A stretch of 64,000 bases of DNA from BD1-7 clade bacterium (GCA_902705835.1 CACSIN010000012.1:117041-181040), one strand, 5' to 3'; positions 19,713 to 29,855 are shown, numbered from the stretch's first letter. Numbers and translations: made by a program. Notes: generated from the letters alone by a model not told the origin.

Positions 19713-19826
19713 AATGCGAGCATCTATCACGGTAAATTGGCACGATCGGAAAACCACCCCAGCCAAATGGGTGATGTCGTCAAACGCATAATGGCATCTA
19801 CTCAACCATAAAAACGGAATCAAGCG

Positions 19827-20960
19827 GTGAATACAGCTCTGACCAGCGATACCAACATCATCGATTTCACCATCGATGACTACGACGAACTCCAGCAGGC
19901 TATTTACGAAGCGCCAATGGAAGAAAACCCTTGGTCTCGGTTTCTGACTCTGCTTCAAGAAAAGATGCCAGACACAGCCTCCATTGTTGTTTTCCGCAAA
20001 CCTCGCCCCGAACGCAACGACCCCGGCTTTATTGTTTACACCCACGAAGATCACGACGCCGCCAGCGACTACAACAATACCTATTGGGAGATGGACCCCT
20101 TCTTCGATTTACCCCGAGGAAAATGCCTATCGATCTATGACGTTGTCGATCGCCATTCGTTTCAACAATCGGACTACTACAAAGGTTTTATCGAGCCTAT
20201 CGAGATCGTTGATATTATCGGTATTGATGTTGAACACGAATCTACCGATATTTGTCTGAGCTTCCGCAGTGCGATGTTCGAACCGGGCAAAGGTTTTACC
20301 CAACAGCACAAAGATATTTTGATGCGGTTGGCACCGCATATTCTTCGGGCGGCAAAATTACATAAGCTGGTACTAACAGCACACGCTGCCCATCGCTTTT
20401 TTTCGGACTATATTTCCAGCCTCGATAGCAGCGCCATCGCCATCGACGACACAGCCAAGGTGTTATCCTGTAACGAACGCGCAACTGCCTTAATCGAGCA
20501 GCATGATTGTTTTCGACTCGACCGAGGCCATTTCAAACTCAAGTCTCGATCGGAACAAAAAAAGCTGATGGACCTTATCGAATGGGTCACCGCGAATAAA
20601 AGCGTGGCACCACGCGGTCTGTTTTTACCCAATCTGAGTGTGCCGAGTATTTTTGTGCTCAGGTATGTACCGATGTCGGGCCAGGCGACATATTCCAAAC
20701 CCGCAGTCTTCATGACGATCCACACCAACTCTGGGCAACCGATAACACGTAAGGAGTTGTTAATGGAACTGTTTGATCTGACCAAAGCAGAATGCAAGGT
20801 TGCTGCGGCCATGATCACAGGTAAGGACCCGAAAGAGATCGCTCGGGATAATGGCGTTTCGATCAACACCATTCGCTCACAGATTCAGTCGCTGCTGCTA
20901 AAAACCGGCACCAACCGCCAAGGTGAACTGATCAACTTGCTATGGAATATTCTGACCTAA
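19827..20960 (+). CDS. LuxR family transcriptional regulator
   Basis: A 377-residue DNA-binding regulator. The C-terminal 65 residues form a LuxR/FixJ helix-turn-helix (LTKAECKVAAAMITGKDPKEIARDNGVSINTIRSQIQSLLLKTG). The N-terminal 300 residues resemble the PAS-like sensor region of the large stand-alone LuxR proteins common in marine gammaproteobacteria, not an autoinducer-binding domain. There is no receiver domain. It starts with GTG at 19827 behind a weak ribosome site. It is divergent from the steroid-reductase-like gene, a candidate target. Its 3' end converges on the Na/Pi symporter gene with a 12-bp gap. Confidence 0.88.
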   Translation: MNTALTSDTNIIDFTIDDYDELQQAIYEAPMEENPWSRFLTLLQEKMPDTASIVVFRKPRPERNDPGFIVYTHEDHDAASDYNNTYWEMDPFFDLPRGKCLSIYDVVDRHSFQQSDYYKGFIEPIEIVDIIGIDVEHESTDICLSFRSAMFEPGKGFTQQHKDILMRLAPHILRAAKLHKLVLTAHAAHRFFSDYISSLDSSAIAIDDTAKVLSCNERATALIEQHDCFRLDRGHFKLKSRSEQKKLMDLIEWVTANKSVAPRGLFLPNLSVPSIFVLRYVPMSGQATYSKPAVFMTIHTNSGQPITRKELLMELFDLTKAECKVAAAMITGKDPKEIARDNGVSINTIRSQIQSLLLKTGTNRQGELINLLWNILT

Positions 20961-20972
20961 AGGACGTTAAAC

Positions 20973-22856
20973 CTAGCTTGATGCTCGATTAATCTCGACA
21001 ATAATTCGAGCGATACGGCGGCAAATCCCGTCGATTTGACGCAGTTGCTCAATCCGTTCAATCAACTGCCGGTATGCCGAAAAGGCATCCTTATCAGCGT
21101 GTAACATGGCATTGCTGTGTTGGATCATTTCTCGCTGAATCGCGCGTCGCATGTCACGTTTTTGCTCAACAACCTGTGTCGCGGCATTCCCGTCAAGGGC
21201 TTTCATCGCTGCCATGGTATCTAACAGGTTTTGTTGAATACGACGCGCCAATGCCCGAGCCGTTCGACCCGGCCGTATCGGCGATTCCGACACGCTTAAT
21301 AAGCTCACGTTGATTTGATCAGCATCACGTTCCAAAGTCTCTCGAATGGTTGTCAAACAACTCGCCAACAAGAGCAGGTTTTGCTGAATAGTCGCCTCTT
21401 TTGCAGTCAGTGAATCGCGTGAGATACGATGCAAATACCGCATTACCGCGGCATCAAGCCGAACAATTTTGTCTGCCAGCGTTCTTAGTTCAAATTCGTC
21501 AAACGACCCACTTCCATAAAAAACAGGTGTCAGACAATCCGTCATACGAACCAGATATTCACCTTGTCTGGCCAGCTCAAGCCGCGCATTTTCAAGGGCA
21601 ATACCAGGAACCGATAATGCCGACTCATCAAGATACCGAGGAGTGGCTGATGCCTTTTCAATCACCTTATCATCCGGAACAAGATACACAGCCAGACGGC
21701 CAAACAACCCCGCGAATCCGATAAAAATAACGGTATTAGCAAGGTTAAATAATGTATTTGCGTTCGCGATCTGCCTAGCGACAGAACCATCTGACACCGC
21801 CATCGAGATTTGTGCCAACAGAGGAATCAAAGCGATCCATAACACAACGCCAGCAACATTAAAAAGCACATGAATCCAGGCAGCACGAACAGCCTCAACA
21901 GGTTTACCCATTGCCGCCAATAACACAGTGATACAGGTGCCGATGTTCGCACCCAGCGCCATCGCAATCCCCGCATCAATATCAATAAGACCTTGTGAAG
22001 CCATAACCACAATCAAGCCGGTTGTCGCTGATGACGATTGCACCAAAGCGGTAAATACTGCAGCAACCAATATCCCTAAAGCGGGATTGCTCATCTGTGC
22101 CATAAACATCACAAATTGAGGGTAGGTACGCAGAGGCGCCATGCCTTCACTCATTAACTGCATCCCGTAAAAGATCAACCCCAAGCCAAAAATCAATGTG
22201 CCGGCAGAGCGCCACCGATCTTGTTTCGCCAAAAAGTAAATAGCAAAGCCCGAAGCAATGAGTGGCAAAGACACTTCGGCAACATCGAACGCGACTATCT
22301 GAGCAGTGATCGTGGTGCCAACATTTGCCCCCATAATCACACCTACGGATTGCGTCATTGTCATCAACCCGGCAGAAACAAAACCAACCACCAGCACCGT
22401 TGTTACCGACGACGACTGAATAACCGCGGTAACAATCGCCCCCGTTAAAGCACCGGCAAAACGATTCCGGGTCAGTGCCTTCAACATATGCCTGAGCTTG
22501 TCACCGGCAACAGCCTTTACAGATTGTGTCACCTGCTCCAGCCCAAACAGAAACAACGCCAGCCCACCGGCTAACATAATAATCATGGATGACCAATCCA
22601 ACACGGTATCGGATGTCACAGCAGGATAATTGGCAGCAGCCAAAGTATTGACCGATAGCAGGGAACAGAACAGAAAAACTGCTGTCACAGAAAAAGCTTG
22701 GGAAATTTTCCGCCACAGCAATGCAGTGGCAGACGAAGAATTCCAGCGATATATAAAATCAACGACGTTGTTAAGTTGCAAATTCAAGCTCCTGCATTGC
22801 AGTAAAAACAAAGCGATCATGGCGACTATCGTTGGGAATATACAAGCTACATACAA
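20973..22856 (-). CDS. Na/phosphate cotransporter family protein
   Basis: A 627-residue membrane protein of the Na/Pi-cotransporter II family (PNaS). The duplicated QSSS signature motifs are present: GAIVTAVIQSSSVTTVLVVGF and FTALVQSSSATTGLIVVM. About nine transmembrane segments lie between residues 85 and 400, followed by a C-terminal cytoplasmic PhoU-like helical region (about 430-620). It probably imports or exports phosphate with sodium. The first 75 residues before the conserved LAGGLALFLFGLEQV are unusually long, so a start downstream of 22856 is possible. No pho-box was identified. Confidence 0.9.
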   Translation of the reverse strand: MYVACIFPTIVAMIALFLLQCRSLNLQLNNVVDFIYRWNSSSATALLWRKISQAFSVTAVFLFCSLLSVNTLAAANYPAVTSDTVLDWSSMIIMLAGGLALFLFGLEQVTQSVKAVAGDKLRHMLKALTRNRFAGALTGAIVTAVIQSSSVTTVLVVGFVSAGLMTMTQSVGVIMGANVGTTITAQIVAFDVAEVSLPLIASGFAIYFLAKQDRWRSAGTLIFGLGLIFYGMQLMSEGMAPLRTYPQFVMFMAQMSNPALGILVAAVFTALVQSSSATTGLIVVMASQGLIDIDAGIAMALGANIGTCITVLLAAMGKPVEAVRAAWIHVLFNVAGVVLWIALIPLLAQISMAVSDGSVARQIANANTLFNLANTVIFIGFAGLFGRLAVYLVPDDKVIEKASATPRYLDESALSVPGIALENARLELARQGEYLVRMTDCLTPVFYGSGSFDEFELRTLADKIVRLDAAVMRYLHRISRDSLTAKEATIQQNLLLLASCLTTIRETLERDADQINVSLLSVSESPIRPGRTARALARRIQQNLLDTMAAMKALDGNAATQVVEQKRDMRRAIQREMIQHSNAMLHADKDAFSAYRQLIERIEQLRQIDGICRRIARIIVEINRASS

Positions 22857-23375
22857 CGAGTAAAAATGCTAAACTGTCGATCACTCCAATCGCATTCTAC
22901 GCTGAATGGACAGATCCAGAATCAGACTGCATGCGGATAGCGAACCCAGCGATAAAATCGTAAAGGTCGCGTCAATTCGTGATTCAAAGCGATGATGCAT
23001 CGTCATCTGAAACTGAACGATCAACAGTTATAGCGATCATTAGCAATAACGATCAATATTAATAACGAGGTCGCCAGCTAATTGTTAGCCCCTGCAACAG
23101 CATTCCAACAACGGGATACTCTAATACAGAGGCACAAAGCAACGACTAAGAACTAGGCTTCAATTATCACTGGTCGAGCAAACCGCTTACACACCTGCGA
23201 TTTCAGCCTGTTGCTTATATACATTGTTGCATAGCTGCACTGAGTAAATATTGATTACGGATAAATATAGCCGTTTCAACAGTATTGGCGTATATACACC
23301 AACAACGTGAAATATCGTTGCGCCATTAAACGGTTACCATCAGACAACGACGATCTTTTAGGAGTCTTCTTATTT
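22857..23375. other. intergenic region with short ACGATCA-type repeats
   Basis: About 520 bp without a supported gene. The stretch 23010-23070 repeats related words (ACGATCAA, GCGATCATTA, ACGATCAATATTAATAACGA) at 20-25 base spacing, and a small palindrome lies near 23000. These may be operator sites for a flanking gene, but no known motif is matched. Confidence 0.35.
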
Positions 23376-23855
23376 ATGACTGTGATGCTTCATCCAAATA
23401 AGACAGAACCCAAACGTTACCGGGTTTTCGACCGCGAAACAGGGACTCAAAAATACTTCCCTCTAACAACAGATGGACGCCAGGCTGCCGAAGCGTTGGC
23501 AGGCAAAGTAAAGGAAAACAAGCGGTTTAAACAGCTGCAACGTGATCTCGGCATTAATAAAATGTTCCGGGACGATGGGCTTATCAGAGGTATGGATAGA
23601 AAATATCGCGCTCGCAAAGGCTACAAGCCCTACGAGTACTTTTCACTCTATGCCAACCGAAAACAAACTGAAATTACCATCGACTGCCGTGGTTTTGACG
23701 ACGCATACAACTTGGCCGTCGATTGGCTGATGGAACAACAGCATATCGAGCCGACACACGAAATTAAGCTGCAGTTAAGAAAAACCCGCAAGCTCTATTT
23801 CCGCTCGGCAGCGCCTGAAGGTATTGAACCACAAAGTGCTATTCTTGCCGTTTGA
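23376..23855 (+). CDS. conserved hypothetical protein
   Basis: A 159-residue basic soluble protein. It begins with a beta-rich module (YRVFDRETGTQKYFPLTTDG), continues with a Lys/Arg-rich stretch (KENKRFKQLQRDLGINKMFRDDG, RGMDRKYRARKGY), then FSLYANRKQTEITIDCRGFDDAYNLAVDWLM. The basic, beta-hairpin-plus-helix organisation would suit nucleic-acid binding, like AP2-type or integrase arm-binding modules, but I cannot assign a family. GGAG lies 11 bases before ATG 23376; a frame opening 23 codons upstream seems non-coding. Its function is unknown. Confidence 0.6.
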   Translation: MTVMLHPNKTEPKRYRVFDRETGTQKYFPLTTDGRQAAEALAGKVKENKRFKQLQRDLGINKMFRDDGLIRGMDRKYRARKGYKPYEYFSLYANRKQTEITIDCRGFDDAYNLAVDWLMEQQHIEPTHEIKLQLRKTRKLYFRSAAPEGIEPQSAILAV

Positions 23856-23862
23856 TCGAGAT

Positions 23863-23947
23863 CCCGTTACTGCGTTGTTTTGCTAGCCTTGCAACAGCGC
23901 AGTAACGGGAATTCCAATGCTATTGTCGCAGAGCATTTACGCTCTGC
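23863..23947. repeat. tandem pair of strong inverted repeats
   Basis: CCCGTTACTGCG (23863-23874) and CGCAGTAACGGG (23898-23909) form a perfect 12-bp stem with a 23-base loop, starting eight bases after the stop codon of the hypothetical gene. A second perfect 7-bp stem, GCAGAGC/GCTCTGC, follows at 23928-23947. Neither is followed by a T run on the plus strand, so they are not ordinary intrinsic terminators. Confidence 0.6.
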
Positions 23948-24251
23948 ATTGATGAAATAACCTCCTGCAAAGGCTAGCATTGCGCTTGTCCGTCACATAA
24001 GCGTTATCGAGGCACAAGCAAAGCGCCCATTATTCACTGACGTATCAATCCGGCGCATCACCAATCACACCATAGCATTCACTACCAATATGAGTAGGAG
24101 CCAGGTTCTTTTTGACTGCGCGTTTTCTAAGAAGCATTTGCACACGTAAAATAATATGCCGATCAGTCAGAATGTGTACGATGAAACTATGCTGATGCAA
24201 TAACGCCACCTCACAGCCTATATCGAAAACCGTCCCTGCCCAATCAGCGTG
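23948..24251. other. intergenic region, no gene seen
   Basis: About 300 bp downstream of the hairpins. A further imperfect stem pairs GCGCTTGT near 23982 with ACAAGC near 24014. No coding frame or known RNA was recognised. Confidence 0.4.
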
Positions 24252-25250
24252 TTATTTAACCTTACCGGCTTTACGCATCCAAGCAATGGTATCGGTCAGC
24301 GTATCCAGCGGTGGGCGAAACTCTAGCCCGGTACGCGCGTGCAGGCGAGATGACTCAGCAAGCGGTAATTGCGTCACGATACGGGTCGCCTCACGAGAAA
24401 TCGGAAACTCGATCGGTACAAGATGCCGCACCAGATCAAACAACACACCAACCACTCGAAATAACGGCCCGGGCACCGGCAAGCGCCACAATTTTCGTCC
24501 TGCCGCGCGTTCGAGTAGATCCGCTAATTCAGGCCAACGAACAAAAGTACCGCCAAGAATATACCGCTCCTTAGTTCTGTCGTTATCCAGCTCACCTTCA
24601 AGCAACAAGCGATGAGCGATGGCGATATCCCTCGCATCAATAAACTGCATACCCGACGAGGTCAGCGGCACAACCGTAGTAAGAAACCGAATAATCGCAC
24701 TGTTGCTTTCGGCCAATTTCGGATCATCCGGGCCAAACACCGCCGACGGGTAAGTTGAAATGATCGGGTAACCCTGATGTTGTAATTCACGAATACGGGT
24801 TTCGCAGAGCTTTTTCGATAACGAATACGCATCATGCACATCCGCCATAGGCGTATCTTCCGTCAGCACCGGTTGGGAGAAGTCATAAAAAACGCTCATG
24901 CTCGATACATACAGTATCTTGCCGATGCCCAACTCACAGGCACTGCCAATAACCGATTCAATACTCTGCAAATTGGTCTCGCGCGTACGCTCTGCATTGC
25001 GTGCATCCAAATCGACAATCGCAGCACTGTGCAACACGGCATCACAACCAGCCATGCCGGCTTTCACCGACGCTTTATCGAGCATATCCGCAACCACGAT
25101 ATCGTCGATATCAAAACCATGCGCTTTAAAATACGCCCGCGCATTATCGGCATTACGTACCAGCAAACGAACCTGATAGCCCGCGCGCAGCAATTCCAAT
25201 GTACTGTTAGCGCCAATCAAACCGGTGGCACCGGTAATAAATATTTTCAT
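24252..25250 (-). CDS. NAD(P)-dependent epimerase/dehydratase, extended SDR
   Basis: A 332-residue short-chain dehydrogenase of the extended type, close in pattern to dihydroflavonol-4-reductase and 3-beta-hydroxysteroid dehydrogenase-like proteins. The cofactor motif GATGLIGANSTLELL is at residues 7-20, DMLDKASV follows, and the catalytic YSLSK is near 141-145 with Ser in YVSSMSVFYD. It also has the STYPSAVFGPDD segment typical of the family. Substrate unknown. ATG 25250 is well placed. The gene follows the EgtD-like gene on the same strand, but the MITE-like element sits between them. Confidence 0.9.
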   Translation of the reverse strand: MKIFITGATGLIGANSTLELLRAGYQVRLLVRNADNARAYFKAHGFDIDDIVVADMLDKASVKAGMAGCDAVLHSAAIVDLDARNAERTRETNLQSIESVIGSACELGIGKILYVSSMSVFYDFSQPVLTEDTPMADVHDAYSLSKKLCETRIRELQHQGYPIISTYPSAVFGPDDPKLAESNSAIIRFLTTVVPLTSSGMQFIDARDIAIAHRLLLEGELDNDRTKERYILGGTFVRWPELADLLERAAGRKLWRLPVPGPLFRVVGVLFDLVRHLVPIEFPISREATRIVTQLPLAESSRLHARTGLEFRPPLDTLTDTIAWMRKAGKVK

Positions 25251-25334
25251 ACCGCTCGACTGTCAAAATTAAAAGTCTAAGCCATTCAAAAATAAATAGA
25301 CAGCCGAGGCAAATCTCAGTAGCTCATCGCAGAT

Positions 25335-25496
25335 TTAAGGGAGCCTCTAAAAACGTAGGCGGCGCAGCGCTGGCGAGGCAAAATTCGATGAAAACGGGCG
25401 GGGCCGACCCTCGGGTTTATGTGCAATAAATGACCGATTTGATTTGAATTTTAACGACGCCAGCGCAAGCAAGATAGTTTTTAGAGGTTCCCTTAA
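25335..25496. mobile_element. 162-bp MITE-like element with 20-bp terminal inverted repeats
   Basis: The ends TTAAGGGAGCCTCTAAAAAC (25335-25354) and its inverted partner (25477-25496) match at 19 of 20 positions, and the interior continues as an imperfect inverted repeat (GCGCTGGCG and AAAATTC on both arms). The element encodes nothing and lies eight bases beyond the stop codon of the EgtD-like gene. A TTAA at each outer end could be a target duplication or part of the repeat. A matching single end occurs at 50173-50189. No transposase for it is present in the window. Confidence 0.78.
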
Positions 25497-25503
25497 CCGG
25501 CAC

Positions 25504-26550
25504 CTAAAAACTCGCAATATCAAAGGGCGAGCCCATAACGATGTTGGCGATATCCTTCAAGGCATTGGTGGCGTCACGCAGCGGTAAACGCTTTAGGGCA
25601 CGCTGGGTCAGGCAATCAGCGATCAAACAATCATTATCCTGAATCGTGATACGCGGTTCAAAACCATGAAATTGCATCAAGGTGCAAAAGCTATCCAGCG
25701 TAAACTTGTGATGGGAGCACACATACAGTGACTCGCCTTTAGCGAAATGAAATTGATAACCGCCACACTCACAGAGAATATCGCGCTGACACTGCAAACG
25801 TGAAAACGCTTCCCCGGATTCATCGTTATAATCAAATACATGCCGAAAGTCACCGGCCTGCAATTGCAGACCGAGATGATGATTAATCACATGAATCGCA
25901 TTCAAAAAGAACGCCGGATTGGGTTCACTGCAGTAAGCTTCACGAATACGCGCCGGCGACTTTTTAAGATCCAAGCCAACCAGCAAATAATCTCCAGGAT
26001 TTAGCTGTTCATAGAGGGTATCCATCATGCTGTAGCGCTGGCTAGAGGTCAGGTAACCGATGGTCGAGCCCAGCCAAACAACGAGGTTAATCTCGTGTTC
26101 TGCCGCCTTGATGTGTTGCCCCATCTCGCAAAATGTTGCGTTAACCGGAGCGACTGACACCGGAAACTCCCAACCAGACACCGTGCGCAAAATCTCCGAC
26201 AACGCACTGGCGCTGTGATCTATCGGCCGATATGTAGTGTGTTCCAGTAAGCCTTCGTCTGCGAGAGCCTGCATCAACAGATACATTTTTTGCCCGTCAC
26301 CAACCCCCAGTTCAATGATATTGATATTCCGCCCGGTTTGGGCATATTCAGCCGCCAACAGTCGGGCGACTTGATCCGCATGCGATTGCAAAGCATCAAC
26401 CTCTGCCCACCGCGGGTAATAAGCTTCAATACTGGCTTTTGCATTGTAAAGGGCACTGCCCTGCCCCTCGAACAATGCAAACGCGGGGAAACACTTCGGC
26501 GTATTCATCAACCCTTGAAAGATGTAGCGACTCATTTGATCAGGTGCCAC
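25504..26550 (-). CDS. EgtD-like SAM-dependent methyltransferase (histidine-specific family)
   Basis: A 348-residue class I methyltransferase. The SAM-binding motif INIIELGVGDGQKMYLLMQAL matches the ELGSG-type motif of the EgtD/histidine N-alpha-methyltransferase family, and the later LVVWLGSTIGYLT and GDYLLVGLDLKKSP segments fit the same fold. The C terminus FTLDSFCTLMQFHGFEP is also family-like. EgtD makes hercynine for ergothioneine; no egtB partner is nearby, so the substrate is open. GGAG six bases before GTG 26550 sets the start. Confidence 0.82.
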   Translation of the reverse strand: MAPDQMSRYIFQGLMNTPKCFPAFALFEGQGSALYNAKASIEAYYPRWAEVDALQSHADQVARLLAAEYAQTGRNINIIELGVGDGQKMYLLMQALADEGLLEHTTYRPIDHSASALSEILRTVSGWEFPVSVAPVNATFCEMGQHIKAAEHEINLVVWLGSTIGYLTSSQRYSMMDTLYEQLNPGDYLLVGLDLKKSPARIREAYCSEPNPAFFLNAIHVINHHLGLQLQAGDFRHVFDYNDESGEAFSRLQCQRDILCECGGYQFHFAKGESLYVCSHHKFTLDSFCTLMQFHGFEPRITIQDNDCLIADCLTQRALKRLPLRDATNALKDIANIVMGSPFDIASF

Positions 26551-26848
26551 AGATAACTCCCATCAACATCAGAAATGCCCATTCGAAGGAAAGAGCCATG
26601 GTTCGATGCTGTTTTCAGTGGTCAATAAAACCTACTCAGCGGTCGTTCCGGTCTATTGGAACAACGCAGATGCCAGGAGGTTTCCCAAATCACTGAATGA
26701 AATACAGAAATCGTCAAAATTCGCCATAACACGGACCAAGCCAGCAAAAAACCCTGCCCCGTCTAAGATGAAAGGACGCTAGAGCCGCATAAAAAAATTT
26801 ATCGGCTGTTTTTTCTGGAACGGGTCACGGCAACCAGAGGGACGACTT

Positions 26849-28360
26849 TTGCCCGCAGAGATTCACAACGGACACCGCAAACGCCACATGTCGTTATTCA
26901 GCGCAACCATGCTGGGTGCTACTTGCATGATGGGATCTGGCTGGCTTTTCAGTGCCCAACTTACTGCACGATACGCTGGCAACTGGGCATTTCTTGCCTG
27001 GATACTGGCCGCAGTGTTGGTTCTGAGTGTTGGCTATTGCCTAACGCGGATAGTGAAGTTTTACCCCGTTCGCGGTGCCACCACCCGCGCCAGTGCGCTA
27101 TCACACAACGGCATATTCGGTATGCCCTTCGCGTTTGCCAACTGGTTCGGTATCGTTGCTGTTGTCACCACCGAGGCACAGGCAACCACACAATATTTAT
27201 CTTCTGCCATCGGCTCCGATTGGCTGATCGAAAACCAAAGTCTCACCGTGCTTGGTAAAGCATTGGCTGTGTTGATCCTGCTTGTTTACTTGGCAGTGAA
27301 TTTCTACGGTGTGCACTTACTCACACGGGTAAACAATGTAGTAACCGCTATCAAGGCAGTTACCCCCATGATTACCATTGCCGTTTTGCTGTATGCCACC
27401 GCTCAACTCGGCGACCCAACCCTCAACTTCACTATGTCGATGGACACTGATTACGGCTGGAAGAGCGCCTTCGGCGCTATTGTGAGCGCCGGCTTAATGT
27501 ATTCGTTTAATGGTTTTCAAGTCAGCGTGGCTTTTGCCAGCGAAGTCAAAAATCCTGAGCGTAATGTGCCCTATGCAATTTTGTTTTCAGTCATTATCGC
27601 GTTGTGCGTTTACCTGACGCTACAATTTGCTTTTATGGCAGCTATACCCGCCACAGAGTTGGAAAAAGTCGGTGGCTGGGAAGGCCTTCACCTCGCCTCC
27701 CCGTTACTGGATATCGCAGTTTTACTAGGCTTAAATTTTTTGGTTGTCTTGCTTCTGGCCGATAGCGTTATCAGCCCATCAGCCGCGGGGTACACATATT
27801 TAGGTGCGTCCACACGTATGCTGACGGCGATGGCCGAGAGTGGCCAAATGCCCCGCTGGTTGAGCAAAATAAACCCCGTTCATAATGTCTCCCGGCGTTC
27901 AATGTTCGTCAATTGGATACTCGCAGCCATTTTGTTGGTCAATGCCGACAGCTGGGCCGGGCTGATGGTTATCGTCTCCGGCTACCATGTTATCAGCTAC
28001 ATGGCAGCCCCCATCAGCATGGGGGCACTTGAACCCGGCAAGCGCGTATTGGGCACACTGGTATTCACAATGCTGGCACTGGCCATCACAACATTGAATG
28101 ATTATTCACTGCAGATGGTCAATATCTCACTGACATTACTCGTGGTGCTCTATGCCAGCCTGCATATTAAAAACGGATTGATCAAACTACTGCTATTTAC
28201 CGTGCCGTTTCTGGTGTTTCTCTGGTGTATGTACTTCATATCGGCTACTTGGATTAACGCAATAATTGCCGCAGCGTTCTATTGGTTTATAACGTCTGAA
28301 CGTTACGTCGCATCATGTAACGCCTATGCAGAAAACCATATGTCAGACAGCAAACCTTGA
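26849..28360 (+). CDS. APC family amino-acid permease
   Basis: A 503-residue inner-membrane transporter with about 12 transmembrane segments. The first helix has the glycine-rich LGATCMMGSGWLFSAQ motif used in substrate binding in APC proteins, and SFNGFQVSVAFASEVKNPERNVPYA is the helix 6 to loop signature of this superfamily. Substrate cannot be inferred. The TTG at 26849 has GAGGG seven bases upstream and gives a short hydrophilic N terminus; ATG 26888 is an alternative. It lies 64 bp upstream of fabB on the same strand. Confidence 0.9.
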   Translation: MPAEIHNGHRKRHMSLFSATMLGATCMMGSGWLFSAQLTARYAGNWAFLAWILAAVLVLSVGYCLTRIVKFYPVRGATTRASALSHNGIFGMPFAFANWFGIVAVVTTEAQATTQYLSSAIGSDWLIENQSLTVLGKALAVLILLVYLAVNFYGVHLLTRVNNVVTAIKAVTPMITIAVLLYATAQLGDPTLNFTMSMDTDYGWKSAFGAIVSAGLMYSFNGFQVSVAFASEVKNPERNVPYAILFSVIIALCVYLTLQFAFMAAIPATELEKVGGWEGLHLASPLLDIAVLLGLNFLVVLLLADSVISPSAAGYTYLGASTRMLTAMAESGQMPRWLSKINPVHNVSRRSMFVNWILAAILLVNADSWAGLMVIVSGYHVISYMAAPISMGALEPGKRVLGTLVFTMLALAITTLNDYSLQMVNISLTLLVVLYASLHIKNGLIKLLLFTVPFLVFLWCMYFISATWINAIIAAAFYWFITSERYVASCNAYAENHMSDSKP

Positions 28361-28424
28361 AAATTTTCGCGAAATACGCAAAATCTCCCCTGCAAAACGT
28401 TAAAGGAACAACAGAGAGGTATCC

Positions 28425-29636
28425 ATGCGCAGAGTTGTCGTCACAGGAATGGGCATCGTTTCAAGCATTGGTAACAGCCAAAAGGATGTGCTTGAAAGTC
28501 TAAAAACCGGAAAATCCGGTATCCAATTCCAGCCCGAATATGAAGAATTGGCGATGCGAAGTCGTGTCGCCGGCATGATCAAAGATTTAGATTGCCCCGC
28601 TATTATCCCACGCAAGTTGTACCGATTTATGGGCGACGCTGCGGCCTATTGTTATGTGGCGATGGAACAAGCCATCGAACAATCCGGTTTAGAAGCAGAA
28701 CAAATCAGCCACCTGCGAACAGGCCTGATTATGGGCTCAGGGGGTGCATCGTCTGATGTCATCGTTGAAGGCGCCGAGCTTCTCAAAACCAAAGGCATCC
28801 GCAAAGTCGGGCCTTATCGGGTCACATCCACCATGACCAGCACCATCTCAGCGTGTTTGTCGACGGCATATTCCATCAAGGGCATGAACGCTACCATGGC
28901 CTCTGCTTGCGCCACCAGTGCCCACTGCATCGGCTACGGAGCTGAGCTCATTCAATGGGGTAAACAAGACATTATTTTCGCCGGCGGCGGTGATGTTGAA
29001 CACTGGACCCAAAGCTGCCTGTTTGACGGCATGGGCGCATTAACCAGCAAGTTTAACGACAACCCCGAAGCCGCGAGCCGCCCCTATGACGCGGATCGTG
29101 ACGGCTTTGCTATTGCCAGCGGCGGCGGTGTTATTGTATTGGAAGAACGCGAACACGCCATCGCACGAGGCGCGACGATTTTGGCCGAGCTCGTTGGTTA
29201 CGGTACCGCCTCTGACGGCAGTGATATGGTCGCGCCATCAGGCGAAGGTGCCAAAAATGCCATGAAGATGGCACGCGAACAAGCCGATCGCCCAATCGAC
29301 TACATCAATACGCACGGCACCAGTACGCCCGTTGGCGATATGATTGAGTTGAATGCCATCGCCGATACATTTGCCGATGGATTCCCACCGTTCAGTTCAA
29401 CCAAATCTCAAACCGGACACTCACTCGGTGCAGCTGGTGTACATGAAGCAATTTACAGTATTCTGATGCTGCAAAACGGTTTTATGGCAGCCTCACGCAA
29501 CGTAGAAAACCGCGATCCGAGCTTAGGCGACTGGCCACTTGTCACAGAAGTAACGGAAACACACCTCGATACCATTATGTCGAACAGTTTCGGTTTTGGC
29601 GGCACCAACGTCAGCTTAATTTTCGCCCGCGCATAG
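28425..29636 (+). CDS. fabB: beta-ketoacyl-ACP synthase I
   Basis: Condensing enzyme of fatty acid elongation, needed for unsaturated fatty acids. The 403 residues align with E. coli FabB throughout. The nucleophile is Cys162 in [11 protein letters not shown], and the two catalytic histidines are in [13 protein letters not shown] and [13 protein letters not shown]. It starts at ATG 28425 with AGAGG upstream. In many gammaproteobacteria fabB follows fabA; here it follows an amino-acid permease and no fabA is in the window, so it may be regulated separately. Confidence 0.96.
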   Translation: MRRVVVTGMGIVSSIGNSQKDVLESLKTGKSGIQFQPEYEELAMRSRVAGMIKDLDCPAIIPRKLYRFMGDAAAYCYVAMEQAIEQSGLEAEQISHLRTGLIMGSGGASSDVIVEGAELLKTKGIRKVGPYRVTSTMTSTISACLSTAYSIKGMNATMASACATSAHCIGYGAELIQWGKQDIIFAGGGDVEHWTQSCLFDGMGALTSKFNDNPEAASRPYDADRDGFAIASGGGVIVLEEREHAIARGATILAELVGYGTASDGSDMVAPSGEGAKNAMKMAREQADRPIDYINTHGTSTPVGDMIELNAIADTFADGFPPFSSTKSQTGHSLGAAGVHEAIYSILMLQNGFMAASRNVENRDPSLGDWPLVTEVTETHLDTIMSNSFGFGGTNVSLIFARA

Positions 29637-29855
29637 ATCACATACAGTCAGATGAGCCCTCTGCTAACAAAGCAGCGAGCCCATCAGGCTTTACGCTAAC
29701 CTCCCCCCATAAATCATCTCCGTCAGGCCAACGAATTTTTCCGCTTCTTGCCACTCTAATGGTTTGGTATCACAACCATTAGGGACAAAATTGTGATTTT
29801 TTCATATCAAACTCCAGTGATAAAGTTGCACTCAAATAGTAGAGGTGCTGAAACC

